This document shows positions 23,181 through 32,101 of a stretch of DNA of 38,497 nt, in pieces (the first letter of the stretch is position 1; the number at the start of each line of letters is the position of its first letter). The stretch covers positions 1 to 38,497 of the forward strand of contig JAAGZO010000794.1 in assembly GCA_024206195.1 (NCBI GenBank). The letters run 5' to 3'. The notes under the pieces were generated by a model. It saw only the letters and a list, made by a program, of their open reading frames with translations, searched no databases and was not told where the DNA came from. The position numbers and the translations under genes are program-made. Origin of the DNA: a bacterium. GTDB lineage: Archaea; Nanoarchaeota; Nanoarchaeia; Woesearchaeales; UBA10216.

Positions 23181-24330
23181 TATCCTTTCTTACTATCTCT
23201 GCAGGATGAGTTGTCTTGTTAGGCCAGATCTTTCTTCCTGGGAATATTGTTGTATGTATGCCCAGGCTTACATTATCTCCAACTATTGTTCCAAGTTTTC
23301 TTCTGCCAGTATGAATCAGCTTTCCATTGACAGTTGACTTAACATCCTCTTTGTCGTGCCTTAGATTCGCAACAACTGTTCCTGCTCCAAAATTCACATT
23401 CTCTCCTATTACAGAATCTCCGATATAAGTAAGATGACCAATGCATGTGTTATCCATGATTACTGAGTTTTTCACTTCAACGCCATTTCCAACTCTGCAG
23501 TTGTTTCCAATGGTTGTTGATGCGCGAATAAAACAGTTTGGTCCTATTGTGCAGTTTTCTCCTATTATAACCGGCCCTTCAATGTATGCTCCGGATTTAA
23601 TGATTGTGTTCTTTCCAACAACAACAGCCCCTTTCAGCGTAGTATTCTTCTCTACTTTGCCTCTTATATGATTTTTTATTCCCTTGAGAAGCGCCTCGTT
23701 TGCATCCAGTAAAGACCAGGGATGTGTTATTGGTATCCATGTCTGTGATTTCTCTACTGCAATCCTTTCTTGTTTTGCCAGAAGATTAACAGCGTCTGTT
23801 AGCTCGTATTCTCCGCGAACTGACTTCTTCAGGCCTTTGATTATGCTGAATATCTCTTTTCCAAGAACATAGCAGCCTGTATTTGCCAGATTGGACTCAG
23901 AACCCTTTGGCTTTTCTGTTATTTTCAGAACGTGGTTGTTCACACTTACAATTCCGAAGCTCTCTGGATTGGTTACCTTTCTTGTAAGAACACAATATTT
24001 GTGCTTTATGCATTTCTTCAGGTCATTTCTGCTGTAAAGGTCATCGCCGTTCAGCACAATAAAGCGTTCCTTTGCAATGCTCTCTGCCTGCAACAAAGCA
24101 TTGGCTGTTCCAAGTGGTTTTGCCTGCTTAACAAACTTGACATTATACTTTGTTATTAAATCCCCCCTAAACCCAGAAATAACAATTACCTCGCTTGCAA
24201 TGCCCTTTAGCTGAGCGAGGTTGTGCTCAAGTATTGTTCTATTAGCCACTTTCAGAAGCGGCTTTGGCTTGTTTACAGTTAGTGGAAGAGTCCTGGTGGA
24301 CTTTCCACCTGCAAAGATTATTGCTTGCAT
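23173..24330 (-). CDS. GlmU-like sugar-1-phosphate nucleotidylyltransferase / acetyltransferase
   Basis: Two-domain enzyme of 385 residues. The nucleotidyltransferase domain begins AIIFAGGKSTRTLPLTVNKP, and includes LNGDDLYSRND. From about residue 235 a left-handed beta-helix of hexapeptide repeats follows (IGENCTIGPNCFIRASTTIG), then an acetyltransferase-type C-terminus with FGAGTVVANLRHD. In archaea such enzymes convert GlcN-1-P to UDP-GlcNAc. It begins one base after the transaldolase stop, so both are in one operon with glmS. The exact sugar is not provable here. Confidence 0.9.
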   Translation of the reverse strand: MQAIIFAGGKSTRTLPLTVNKPKPLLKVANRTILEHNLAQLKGIASEVIVISGFRGDLITKYNVKFVKQAKPLGTANALLQAESIAKERFIVLNGDDLYSRNDLKKCIKHKYCVLTRKVTNPESFGIVSVNNHVLKITEKPKGSESNLANTGCYVLGKEIFSIIKGLKKSVRGEYELTDAVNLLAKQERIAVEKSQTWIPITHPWSLLDANEALLKGIKNHIRGKVEKNTTLKGAVVVGKNTIIKSGAYIEGPVIIGENCTIGPNCFIRASTTIGNNCRVGNGVEVKNSVIMDNTCIGHLTYIGDSVIGENVNFGAGTVVANLRHDKEDVKSTVNGKLIHTGRRKLGTIVGDNVSLGIHTTIFPGRKIWPNKTTHPAEIVRKDIN

Positions 24331-24331
24331 C

Positions 24332-24979
24332 TTATTTTTTAGGTACCTTTTCCCAGTCTTCTAGGAATTTCTTCAGACCAGAGTCAGTCAGCGGATGCTT
24401 TGACATCTGTTCTAGCACGCTGAAAGGTATTGTTGCAACATCTGCGCCTATTTCTGCTGAAATAACTACATGCATAGGGCTTCTTATGCTTGCAACAAGT
24501 ATCTCTGTCTTGAAGCCATAATTGTCATAGATCTCTTTTATCGATCCAATCAGTTCCATTCCTTCTTGGCCAATATCATCAAGCCTTCCTACAAATGGGC
24601 TTACGTATGTTGCTCCGGCTTTTGCAGCCATCAGAGCCTGGTTTGAAGAGAAAAGAAGTGTGCAATTTGTCTTTATGCCTTCTTTTGAAAGTGTCTTGAT
24701 TGCCTTTAGACCGTCAAGAGTCATTGGAATCTTGATAACAACATTCTTGTTTATCTTTGCAAGCTCTCTTGCTTCGCTGATCATTCCTTCTGCATCGACA
24801 CTTAATACCTCTAGGCTTATAGGTCCGTCAACAACCGCACAGATCTCATCTGCTACTGTCTTGAAGTCCTTGCCAGTCTTGGCAACAAGGCTTGGGTTGG
24901 TTGTTACACCATCTATTAGACCCATGTCGTTTGCTTTCTTTATTTCCTCAATATCTGCTGTGTCCAAAAAAAATTTCAT
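24332..24979 (-). CDS. tal: Transaldolase (TalC/FSA-type)
   Basis: Cytosolic (beta/alpha)8 transaldolase of the short type, 215 residues. [20 protein letters not shown] starts it, GVTTNPSLV is the conserved phosphate side, and the Schiff-base lysine is in VVIKIPMT (about residue 83). [18 protein letters not shown] and SPFVGRLDD complete the family pattern. It moves a dihydroxyacetone unit and gives fructose-6-phosphate, the substrate of GlmS encoded upstream. AGGGGGTGC before the ATG serves as Shine-Dalgarno. Fructose-6-phosphate aldolase activity cannot be excluded. Confidence 0.94.
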   Translation of the reverse strand: MKFFLDTADIEEIKKANDMGLIDGVTTNPSLVAKTGKDFKTVADEICAVVDGPISLEVLSVDAEGMISEARELAKINKNVVIKIPMTLDGLKAIKTLSKEGIKTNCTLLFSSNQALMAAKAGATYVSPFVGRLDDIGQEGMELIGSIKEIYDNYGFKTEILVASIRSPMHVVISAEIGADVATIPFSVLEQMSKHPLTDSGLKKFLEDWEKVPKK

Positions 24980-25035
24980 TTTATTAGCACCCCCTAATGC
25001 AAAAATTATGGATTATGATGATATTAAAAAGGTTT

Positions 25036-25059
25036 CTATAAATTCATTTGAATTTATAG
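25036..25059 (-). terminator. 10-bp hairpin followed by T-run, glmS 3' region
   Basis: CTATAAATTC and its perfect complement enclose four bases. On the minus strand the hairpin is followed after a few bases by TTTTT. It may end the glmS transcript, or form an operator just upstream of the TATA-like TTTTTAATAT of the transaldolase gene. Confidence 0.45.
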
Positions 25060-25063
25060 GAAC

Positions 25064-25083
25064 ACAAAAGCTTTCGCTTTTGT
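25064..25083 (-). terminator. 8-bp hairpin with GAAA tetraloop, glmS 3' end
   Basis: On the minus strand ACAAAAGC, GAAA, GCTTTTGT forms a perfect stem with a GNRA tetraloop, six bases after the glmS stop. The stable loop suggests an RNA element, such as 3'-end protection or termination. Confidence 0.45.
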
Positions 25084-25088
25084 AGTTT

Positions 25089-26846
25089 TCATTTCACTGT
25101 CACGCTTTTGGCCAGATTCCTTGGTTTGTCTGGATCTCTACCAAGAAGCATTGCAAGGTGATATGCCAAAAGCTGAACAGGAACCAGGTTGACAATTGGT
25201 GATGCATCCCCTGCATCAGGCACCTTTATCCAGTAATCGAATATTTCGTTGTTCTCAGGAGATATACCTATTATGTAGCCTCCTCTGGCTTTTATCTCTA
25301 TTGCATTGCTCAGCATATCCTTTTTTGTCTCGTCATTTGGAACAAGTGCTATGCACGGCGTCCCCTCGCTAATAAGTGCAATAGGTCCATGCTTTAGCTC
25401 TCCTCCTGCAAATCCCTGTGCATTGATATAGCTTACTTCCTGTATCTTTATTGCTGACTCCAGTGCCATTGGATAGTTCAAAGCTCTGCCAATTATGAAC
25501 ATGTCATTGCGCTTGTATACCTTTTGTGCAAGCTTCTTTATGTAGCCCTCATAACGAGGGTTAAGCATGTCGTTTACTGAGGATGCTGCATTCATCAGCA
25601 CTCTCTTTCCTTCTTTCAGCTTGCCTACAGATGCATACGCAAGCAGCATTACAACAGCCATCTGCGCAGTTGTTGCTTTTGTTGATGCAACAGCCTGCTC
25701 AACACCTGCGTTAATCATAAGATAGTCATCAGAGCACCTCATCATTGAGCTGCCGAATACATTGAGTAAAGAAACAATCTTTACATTCTCTTTTTTTGCT
25801 GCCTCTATTGCCTCGAGAACATCTGCTGTCTCTCCGCTCTGGGAAATTGTTATCATTAATGTTTTGTCTGTCAAAAAGTGATGATAATTAGGAAACTCTG
25901 ATGCAAAGCATGCGTTAACGTGCTTGTGCGCAATCTTTGAGAAGAAATACTCTGAAGCAAGGCAGACCTTCCCTGCTGTTCCGCAGCCAACAAAGAATGT
26001 TCCTTTTGCTTTGTTTATCTCATCTGCAATCTTCATGATCTTGTCTTCTGGCTGGTTAATGGCCTTAATCAGTGTCTCTTTTTGCTCCATGATCTCTTTT
26101 ATCAGGAAGTGCTCATAGCCCTTTTTCTCTGCCTGCTCTGCTTCCCAGTCAATCTCAATAACCCTTTTCTTTATCTCTTCGCCTGTGTCAACCCTGTAGA
26201 ATGTTGGCTTCTTGTTTATCACAACCATTTCGCCGTCATCAATATACATGACCTTGTTTGTGTGCTTTAGGAATGCAGGAACATCAGATGCAATAAAGTA
26301 GCCATCATCAGCTACCCCAACAATCAAAGGAGAACCCTTTCTTACAGCAATTATCTCATCAGAATCAACATTCATAGCAACAACAGCAGACCTTCCGTCA
26401 ATCTTCTTTACAGCTTTTCTCAGTGCATCCTTTAATCCAAGCTTTATGTTCTCTTCTATTAAGTGTGGAAGAACCTCTGTATCACTCTCAGAAACAAATG
26501 TATGTCCTTTTAGCTTCTTTTTCAGCTCCTGATAGTTCTCAATTATGCCGTTATGAACAACAGCTATCTTTTTTTCACAATCAAGATGAGGATGAGCATT
26601 CTTTATTGTTACACCACCGTGTGTTGCCCAGCGAGTATGACCCATTCCCATGCTGCTCTTCTTAAGCCCTACCTCTTTCTTAGAAACAAGCCCTATTTTG
26701 CCTGTCTTCTTTGCTACATTAAGCGTAGAATTATCCTTAACAGCAATACCCCACGAATCATATCCCCTGTATTCCAGCTTCTTCAAGCCTTCCAGGATAA
26801 AGTCTACAGCATCATTCTTCCCCTTGTAAGCAATTATTCCGCACAT
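25089..26846 (-). CDS. glmS: Glutamine-fructose-6-phosphate aminotransferase
   Basis: Makes glucosamine-6-phosphate from fructose-6-phosphate and glutamine. Start is moved from 26855 to the ATG at 26846, because the nucleophile Cys must follow the removed Met: MCGIIAYKGK. The TATA box (TATTTAAAG on the plus strand, 26869-26877) is 27 bases from that ATG, consistent with a leaderless message. The glutaminase domain (KLEYRGYDSWGIAV, MGHTRWATHGGV) is followed by two SIS domains (FFVGCGTAGKVC, TISQSGETADVLEAI). The end, AKSVTVK, is the usual LAKSVTVE. 585 residues. Confidence 0.97.
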   Translation of the reverse strand: MCGIIAYKGKNDAVDFILEGLKKLEYRGYDSWGIAVKDNSTLNVAKKTGKIGLVSKKEVGLKKSSMGMGHTRWATHGGVTIKNAHPHLDCEKKIAVVHNGIIENYQELKKKLKGHTFVSESDTEVLPHLIEENIKLGLKDALRKAVKKIDGRSAVVAMNVDSDEIIAVRKGSPLIVGVADDGYFIASDVPAFLKHTNKVMYIDDGEMVVINKKPTFYRVDTGEEIKKRVIEIDWEAEQAEKKGYEHFLIKEIMEQKETLIKAINQPEDKIMKIADEINKAKGTFFVGCGTAGKVCLASEYFFSKIAHKHVNACFASEFPNYHHFLTDKTLMITISQSGETADVLEAIEAAKKENVKIVSLLNVFGSSMMRCSDDYLMINAGVEQAVASTKATTAQMAVVMLLAYASVGKLKEGKRVLMNAASSVNDMLNPRYEGYIKKLAQKVYKRNDMFIIGRALNYPMALESAIKIQEVSYINAQGFAGGELKHGPIALISEGTPCIALVPNDETKKDMLSNAIEIKARGGYIIGISPENNEIFDYWIKVPDAGDASPIVNLVPVQLLAYHLAMLLGRDPDKPRNLAKSVTVK

Positions 26847-26901
26847 ACACCCCATATTAGAAGGCTAGTATTTAAAGATTATTAAAAAAATAGTAATACC
26901 G

Positions 26902-26919
26902 TTATAAATTAATTTATAA
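26902..26919. promoter_or_regulatory. Perfect AT-only palindrome in the glmS divergent promoter region
   Basis: TTATAAATTAATTTATAA is an 18-bp perfect palindrome, between the glmS TATA box and that of the divergent 269-aa gene (ACATTAAAAAC, 26941-26951). Low complexity makes chance origin likely. Confidence 0.3.
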
Positions 26920-26972
26920 TACAGACGCTTTGTGAGACAAACATTAAAAACAGATAATTAACCCCACACCCA

Positions 26973-27782
26973 ATGGTACCTGAAACCATAACAGCAACAG
27001 TCATTGATTTTGGAATAACAAATCCGAATGATCTGTTTGTAAAGGGACCAGGAAAAGAAGAGTTCTATTTTATTAGCGAGCCAATATTAAGGGCTGAAAG
27101 AGGCTATTATGAACAAATTCGCAATGCATTTGAAAAAGGAGAACCAGTGCAAATCGAAATAATGCCTACAGAAAAAAGAGAGGCAGAGCTTGTCTTGCCA
27201 TTTGATCTTGAAGTAGAGACTATGGGAAAGTATGACTTTTTTGACACAGTTGATGCCAAACTTGTTCCTGCTGATTTGTTCTCAATCATTCACCCGCTTA
27301 AGGAAGCTCAGATCAACAGATTTCATAAAAACAATAGTCCTTCCTATGAGCAGGCAATGAAGGGTCTCGAAGAAGGGAAAGCGCAGCAAAGACTGGAGGG
27401 AGACAGGATTGCAAGAGAGATTGTTCGTGCAGTGATGGGTATTGATAATTCAGCAACAATAGAGGGCAAAAACGGCTATTCCACCATTATAGTCGGGCAC
27501 CCTAGAGTGATTTTTCCTGCGATTAGAGATTCAGATATTCTAGATGTGGCCATTGCTCTCAAGGATGAAGACGGGCTGCTGGATGGGTTTGCTGAGATGG
27601 ACTGGTGCCTCCAAACTGAGCAGGTTTTGTATGGACCAGATGAAAATAGTGCTGCCCTGCACAAAATAAGATTTGAACCAAACCAGCAGCTGAGAGAAAC
27701 ACTGCAGGATATGCTGGAGCCTTTCAACGCAGAAAGGCCGATATTCAGAACAGAACTAGGTGTTATTCCTTATTCTCCATAA
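26973..27782 (+). CDS. Unknown protein, 269 aa
   Basis: No signal peptide or membrane segment is visible, so it is probably cytosolic. Segments such as VIDFGITNPNDLFVKGPGKE and TIIVGHPRVIFPAIRDSDIL suggest an alpha/beta or beta-rich fold. The middle (about 115-160) is charged and helical. I do not recognise the family. The TATA box ACATTAAAAAC lies 27 bases before the ATG, supporting the start. It is divergent from glmS and 62 bases upstream of the DUF99 gene. Codon use resembles its neighbours. Confidence 0.75.
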   Translation: MVPETITATVIDFGITNPNDLFVKGPGKEEFYFISEPILRAERGYYEQIRNAFEKGEPVQIEIMPTEKREAELVLPFDLEVETMGKYDFFDTVDAKLVPADLFSIIHPLKEAQINRFHKNNSPSYEQAMKGLEEGKAQQRLEGDRIAREIVRAVMGIDNSATIEGKNGYSTIIVGHPRVIFPAIRDSDILDVAIALKDEDGLLDGFAEMDWCLQTEQVLYGPDENSAALHKIRFEPNQQLRETLQDMLEPFNAERPIFRTELGVIPYSP

Positions 27783-27844
27783 AATAAGAGCATCACAAAC
27801 ACACTAACAAAAACCTAATAAACCCTAACAGCTTCTACATTTTC

Positions 27845-28408
27845 ATGGCAAAGAAAGAGATACGCATTCTGGGGATAGATGATGCTCCGTTTGACAAGTT
27901 TAAGGACAAGAAGACGCTCATAGTAGGAACCTTTTTTCGCGGAGGAAGCTTCCTGGATGGTGTTCTTTCATCACCAGTCACTATTGATGGAACAGATTCT
28001 ACAAATAAAATCATTAAAATGGTTAAAAAATGCCGCTTCTATCCGCAACTGCAGGCTATAATGCTGGATGGCATTGCAGTTGGAGGCTTCAACATAATCG
28101 ATGTGCAGCGTTTAAACAAGACAACAAAGATTCCTGTGATAGTAGTTGTAAGACATGCTCCTGATTTGGACAGAATAAAAAAGGTTCTCATAAAGTTGGG
28201 AAAAAAGAGCAGGATAAAGCTTATAGAACGAGCAGGAAAGATAAAAAAAATCAATAATGTCTATGTTCAGCTGACAGGAATTGATGAAAAAAAGGCAAAA
28301 GCATTCCTTGATGTTGCTTGTACACGGTCATTCCTTCCAGAGCCTGTAAGAACCGCCCACATTATCGCTTCTGGAGTCACATATGGTGAAAGCAGGGGCA
28401 AGCCATAG
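27845..28408 (+). CDS. DUF99 family protein
   Basis: Archaeal DUF99 protein of 187 residues, with IRILGIDDAPFDK at the N-terminus, VGTFFRGGSFLDGVLSSPVT, AIMLDGIAVGGFNIIDV and IPVIVVVRH. The last motif runs HIIASGVTYGESRGKP. DUF99 resembles endonuclease V in fold and occurs widely in archaea, but its activity is not established. A weak TATA-like ACCTAATAAAC (27813-27823) sits about 27 bases before the ATG. Confidence 0.9.
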   Translation: MAKKEIRILGIDDAPFDKFKDKKTLIVGTFFRGGSFLDGVLSSPVTIDGTDSTNKIIKMVKKCRFYPQLQAIMLDGIAVGGFNIIDVQRLNKTTKIPVIVVVRHAPDLDRIKKVLIKLGKKSRIKLIERAGKIKKINNVYVQLTGIDEKKAKAFLDVACTRSFLPEPVRTAHIIASGVTYGESRGKP

Positions 28409-28560
28409 ACGGAATTTCTGAAGAATTCTCAAGTTTTTGATTAGCTTAAAAAATTATTCCGAGAGAAAAAAACAAACTGCAAAAAAGATGAAAATGATCC
28501 GGAAATTGTTGGCTCGATTTAATTAAGACGTTCCTTTCTTTATTTTATGAGGTGATTCAA

Positions 28561-29856
28561 ATGAAATTTCTTGCAACAACCCTTATTTTCCTGCTTTGCA
28601 TAACAACTGCAGCAGCAGACAACATTGTAATATCACAGGTAATCTACGACCCAGTCAACACAGACAGCGGGGGAGAGGCTGTACAGCTATATAATCCAAC
28701 AGAGAATAGCATAGACATAAGTGGGTGGATTATTGCAACAGAGACATCAGCAACAGATGCAACTATACCTGAAAGCACAATTCTTTCCCCAGGAAGTTAT
28801 TACCTTATAGCAGACACTGGATGGTCAGAAGATAAAGACAATCCAAACTGGCCTGATGCTAATCATGAAGAAGCCCTTACTCTTTCAAATACAGACGCAG
28901 GAGTTGCAGTTATTAATGGAACAACAATAGATGCAGTTGGCTGGGGTGATGCTTCAGGAATAGAATCTGGTTTATACGAAGGAACACCTGCAGCATATGC
29001 CTTAGAAGGCCAGGCATTAGTAAGAGATGGAGACACTGACAATAACATCGCAGATTTTACAAATGCAAGCCCATTATTCCAACAAAGCATACAGAGTGAT
29101 AATGAAATAATAATCAATGCAATAATCACATCTTCTGCGCCAATAATAGAAGAAATAAGCATAACAGATGATGATGAAACATCTGACGGGATTCAAATAA
29201 GCCCAGTCCCTGGCCAAAACAAAACAGTAAATATCCAGGCAACAATATCAGATACAAATGGTTATGATGACATAACAGCTGTTGTTGTGGAGGTTGACTC
29301 AACAGAATATGCACTAAGCATGGTTGAATCAATAAACCCCACAACAGCAACCTATGAAGGCTCATTTGAAATGAATTGCTATGATGCAGCAGGAACCTAT
29401 ACCATTCAATTGACAGCAGAAGATACTGGTAGTTCAACAAGCGCATCCCGACAATTTGAATACCTCAGCTTGATATCAATAGAGCTTGACACAGGAACCT
29501 TAGCGTTTGCAGCAACCCCTGGCAGCTCTGCAGAAGTAATAGGAGATTTGAATACAGGCACATCCGATAGTGCAACAATACACAACACAGGAAATTCTGT
29601 TATTGACATAACAATAGCAGGAACAGACCTCTCAACAGAAAGCAGGACAATTGATGTAAGCAGCATGCAATACACATTTTCTGGAACTGACTACACAAAC
29701 GCACTGGCAGGACAGCTCTCTTCTGCAGGTGAAACAAAAAATGTGAATCTTCAGCCAGGAACGCTAAAAGAGCTTACATTCAAGCTTAATGTTCCAACAG
29801 CAACCATGCCAGGAAACTACACAGGCAGTGTCTTGTTAACAGCTGTTTCACCATGA
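28561..29856 (+). CDS. Secreted lamin-tail-domain (LTD) surface protein
   Basis: The ATG at 28561 is preferred because GAGGTGA lies 5 bases before it. A GTG at 28552 is also in frame. The signal peptide is MKFLATTLIFLLCITTAAA. An LTD immunoglobulin-like domain (about 21-125: IVISQVIYDP, GEAVQLYNPT, IDISGWIIA) is followed by Ig-like strands (DTNGYDDITAVVVEVD) and a C-terminal beta domain ending MPGNYTGSVLLTAVSP. 431 residues. It overlaps the next gene by ATGA. It is likely an adhesion or surface-binding protein; the ligand is unknown. Confidence 0.85.
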   Translation: MKFLATTLIFLLCITTAAADNIVISQVIYDPVNTDSGGEAVQLYNPTENSIDISGWIIATETSATDATIPESTILSPGSYYLIADTGWSEDKDNPNWPDANHEEALTLSNTDAGVAVINGTTIDAVGWGDASGIESGLYEGTPAAYALEGQALVRDGDTDNNIADFTNASPLFQQSIQSDNEIIINAIITSSAPIIEEISITDDDETSDGIQISPVPGQNKTVNIQATISDTNGYDDITAVVVEVDSTEYALSMVESINPTTATYEGSFEMNCYDAAGTYTIQLTAEDTGSSTSASRQFEYLSLISIELDTGTLAFAATPGSSAEVIGDLNTGTSDSATIHNTGNSVIDITIAGTDLSTESRTIDVSSMQYTFSGTDYTNALAGQLSSAGETKNVNLQPGTLKELTFKLNVPTATMPGNYTGSVLLTAVSP

Positions 29857-30302
29857 AACCATTATTAATTTTTATTTTTGTATTAATTCTTTCAGAAACA
29901 GCTTGCGCTCAGGGCATTGGTGTCTCTCCAAACAGTGTAGACTTCCAGATAACAGAGAGATTTGATAAAAAGCAGATTATCATCTATAATCCTAACCATG
30001 AAAACACCAGCTTTAACATTAGTGCCAGCGATTGGTTCCATTTCAGCGAACAAAACGGGGAAATAGCTGCAGAGAGCAGCAAGAAGATCATTGTAAAAGC
30101 AAAACCTCCTTCTAGTACAAGAAATGGTGATTACACAGAAAGCATACACATCAATTTTTTCACACCAAATGATAAGTTATCAATTCAGCTAGGCACTGCA
30201 GTAAAAGCAGCAATAACAATCACAAGAAGCAAAATCTCAGGACCTTTAATCAGTTTAACAATAATCATCGCAGGACTTGCTATATACAGACTTGTGCACT
30301 AA
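29853..30302 (+). CDS. Membrane-anchored Ig-like surface protein, 149 aa
   Basis: Signal peptide MKPLLIFIFVLILSETACA, then one beta-sandwich domain (GIGVSPNSVDFQI, DGSSKKIIVKAKPP-like middle), and a C-terminal hydrophobic helix GPLISLTIIIAGLAIYRLVH that would anchor it outside the cell. ATG overlaps the LTD gene's stop as ATGA, so the two are coupled and probably form a surface complex. Its TAA shares two bases with the TAG of the convergent ABCE1 gene. Confidence 0.8.
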   Translation: MKPLLIFIFVLILSETACAQGIGVSPNSVDFQITERFDKKQIIIYNPNHENTSFNISASDWFHFSEQNGEIAAESSKKIIVKAKPPSSTRNGDYTESIHINFFTPNDKLSIQLGTAVKAAITITRSKISGPLISLTIIIAGLAIYRLVH

Positions 30303-32053
30303 CCATAATACAACTTGCTCTTTTCTTTCTGTTCTCGGTCCATTCTTGAGCCAGTCTTGTTTATTCTTGGTCTTCTGCTCTCCTGATCCCTTCTTAGTGT
30401 TATGCCAAGGTCTGTAAGAAAATTATTCATTCCTGCTTCCATTGTAAAAGGCCCTTTTACCTCACCCTTTACAGCTGGCTTTCCAGAAAATACAGTTAAA
30501 TTATCAGAAAGATAGTCAATAAACAGTAAATCGTGGTCAACAACAAGAATGCTTTTCCCAGATATCTCTGCTCTCTCTTTTATAACCTTTGAAACATTTA
30601 ATCTCTGCTCAACATCGAGGTATGCAGATGGCTCGTCAAGAAGGAATAACTCAGCATCCCTTGAAAGGCACAAAGCAACCATAACTCTTTGAAGTTCTCC
30701 GCCAGAAAGCTCGTTAAGCTTCTTCATCATCAATGGCTTGATATCAAGAGGCCTTATCAGCTGCACCTCATGCTTTTGTATTGCTTCTTTCAGCACAGCA
30801 GCAACAAGTTCTTCAGAATCTGCATTGATGTACTGCGGCTTGTAAGCAACCTTTATTTTCTCATCAATCTCTCCTTTGTCCTGCTTAAGTTCTCCTGCAA
30901 GTATCTTTACAAAGCTTGTTTTTCCTATGCCGTTTGCTCCAAGGACTCCAACAACATTGTGTTTGTACAATGAACCTTCTTTTGCAGTCAAATTGAACTT
31001 GCCAAGCTTTTTCTCAACATTCTTCCATGAAACAATTGATTGAAGCTGCTTGTTGTCAACAGGCGGCTTTGAAAGGAACTTTATCTCATAAGGCCTGAAT
31101 CTTACGTTCTCATCCTTTAGGAATCCGGAAAGATAGACATTTATGCCTGCTCTTGTTGTTTTTGGCATACTTGAGATTCCATAGCAACTTTCTTGTCCAT
31201 ACATCAAGTGTATCAAGTCAGTCATGTAATCAAGAATTATTAAGTCGTGCTCAACAACCAGTACAGCTGTCTTTTCATCAGCAAGTTTCCTTATGAACCT
31301 GCTTACTTTTATACGCTGCTTTATATCAAGATAAGATGAAGGCTCGTCAAAGACATACAGGTTTGCTTTTTTCAGCACACATGCTGCAATTGCAACCCTT
31401 TGCAGTTCTCCGCCAGAAACCTCATTAACTTTAGTATCAAGGACCTCTTCTATCTCAAGCTCCTTTACAATCTTCTTTAATTGCTTCTTTTCATCAACCT
31501 TTTCAAGCAATTCTTTGACAGTTCCCTTGTATTTCCTGGGTATCAAATCAACTGCCTGCGGCTTATATGAGATCTTGATTTCCTTGTTCAGTACCTTTTC
31601 AAAGAATATCTGTGCTTCACTGCCTTTGAAATATTCAATCAGCTCTTTTGCATTTGATTCTTTGTCTGGTTCTCCCATGTTTGGCTTTAGAACACCAGCT
31701 AATACCTCAAGTGCAGTGCTCTTTCCAATTCCGTTCTTTCCAAGTATTCCAACAACCTTTCCAAAGATGGGTATTGGAAGATTATAAAGTCTGAAGCCAT
31801 TCTGTCCATACTGGTGGATTGGCTTCTCTGTTAATTCCTCAGGAAGATTAATAATATGTATTGCTTTAAACGGACACTTATTTGGGCAGATTCCGCAGCC
31901 AGAGCATATAGCTTCATCTATTACAGGCTTGCCATCTTCGCCTTTGATTATGCATTCTTTCCCAGAGCGGTTCATTGGACAGAAACGCTGGCAGATAAAT
32001 CCGCACTCTCCAGGATTGCACTTCCCTTTCTCAACAACAGCTATACGTGTCAT
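30299..32053 (-). CDS. abcE1: Ribosome recycling ATPase ABCE1 (Rli1)
   Basis: Splits ribosomes after termination, with aRF1/Pelota. 584 residues. The iron-sulfur domain has Cys12, 17, 21, 25 and Cys50, 53, 56, 60 (CSGCGICPNKC). Two ABC domains follow: Walker A GKNGIGKST (about 105-113) with SGGELQRVAIA and FDEPSSYLD, then GANGIGKTS with SGGELQRVMVA and LDEPSAYLD. A TATA box at 32076-32087 lies 28 bases before the ATG. The giant protease gene ends only 48 bases upstream, so this promoter is in its 3' end. Confidence 0.97.
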   Translation of the reverse strand: MTRIAVVEKGKCNPGECGFICQRFCPMNRSGKECIIKGEDGKPVIDEAICSGCGICPNKCPFKAIHIINLPEELTEKPIHQYGQNGFRLYNLPIPIFGKVVGILGKNGIGKSTALEVLAGVLKPNMGEPDKESNAKELIEYFKGSEAQIFFEKVLNKEIKISYKPQAVDLIPRKYKGTVKELLEKVDEKKQLKKIVKELEIEEVLDTKVNEVSGGELQRVAIAACVLKKANLYVFDEPSSYLDIKQRIKVSRFIRKLADEKTAVLVVEHDLIILDYMTDLIHLMYGQESCYGISSMPKTTRAGINVYLSGFLKDENVRFRPYEIKFLSKPPVDNKQLQSIVSWKNVEKKLGKFNLTAKEGSLYKHNVVGVLGANGIGKTSFVKILAGELKQDKGEIDEKIKVAYKPQYINADSEELVAAVLKEAIQKHEVQLIRPLDIKPLMMKKLNELSGGELQRVMVALCLSRDAELFLLDEPSAYLDVEQRLNVSKVIKERAEISGKSILVVDHDLLFIDYLSDNLTVFSGKPAVKGEVKGPFTMEAGMNNFLTDLGITLRRDQESRRPRINKTGSRMDREQKEKSKLYYG

Positions 32054-32075
32054 AGCACAAAAGAGAACATAAATG

Positions 32076-32087
32076 CTTTATAAAACT
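32076..32087 (-). promoter_or_regulatory. TATA box of abcE1
   Basis: On the minus strand AGTTTTATAAAG, 28 bases before the ATG; predicts a leaderless transcript. Confidence 0.55.
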
Positions 32088-32101
32088 TTGGAGAAAGAAG
32101 C

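Noticed and set aside
26847..26855. Upstream ATG of glmS (adds Met-Gly-Cys)
   Set aside because: It would bury the catalytic Cys that must become N-terminal, and the TATA distance favours the second ATG.
29490..29856. Cohesin domain in the LTD protein as partner of the dockerin
   Set aside because: The C-terminal beta domain lacks recognisable cohesin motifs; only general beta-sandwich character is visible.
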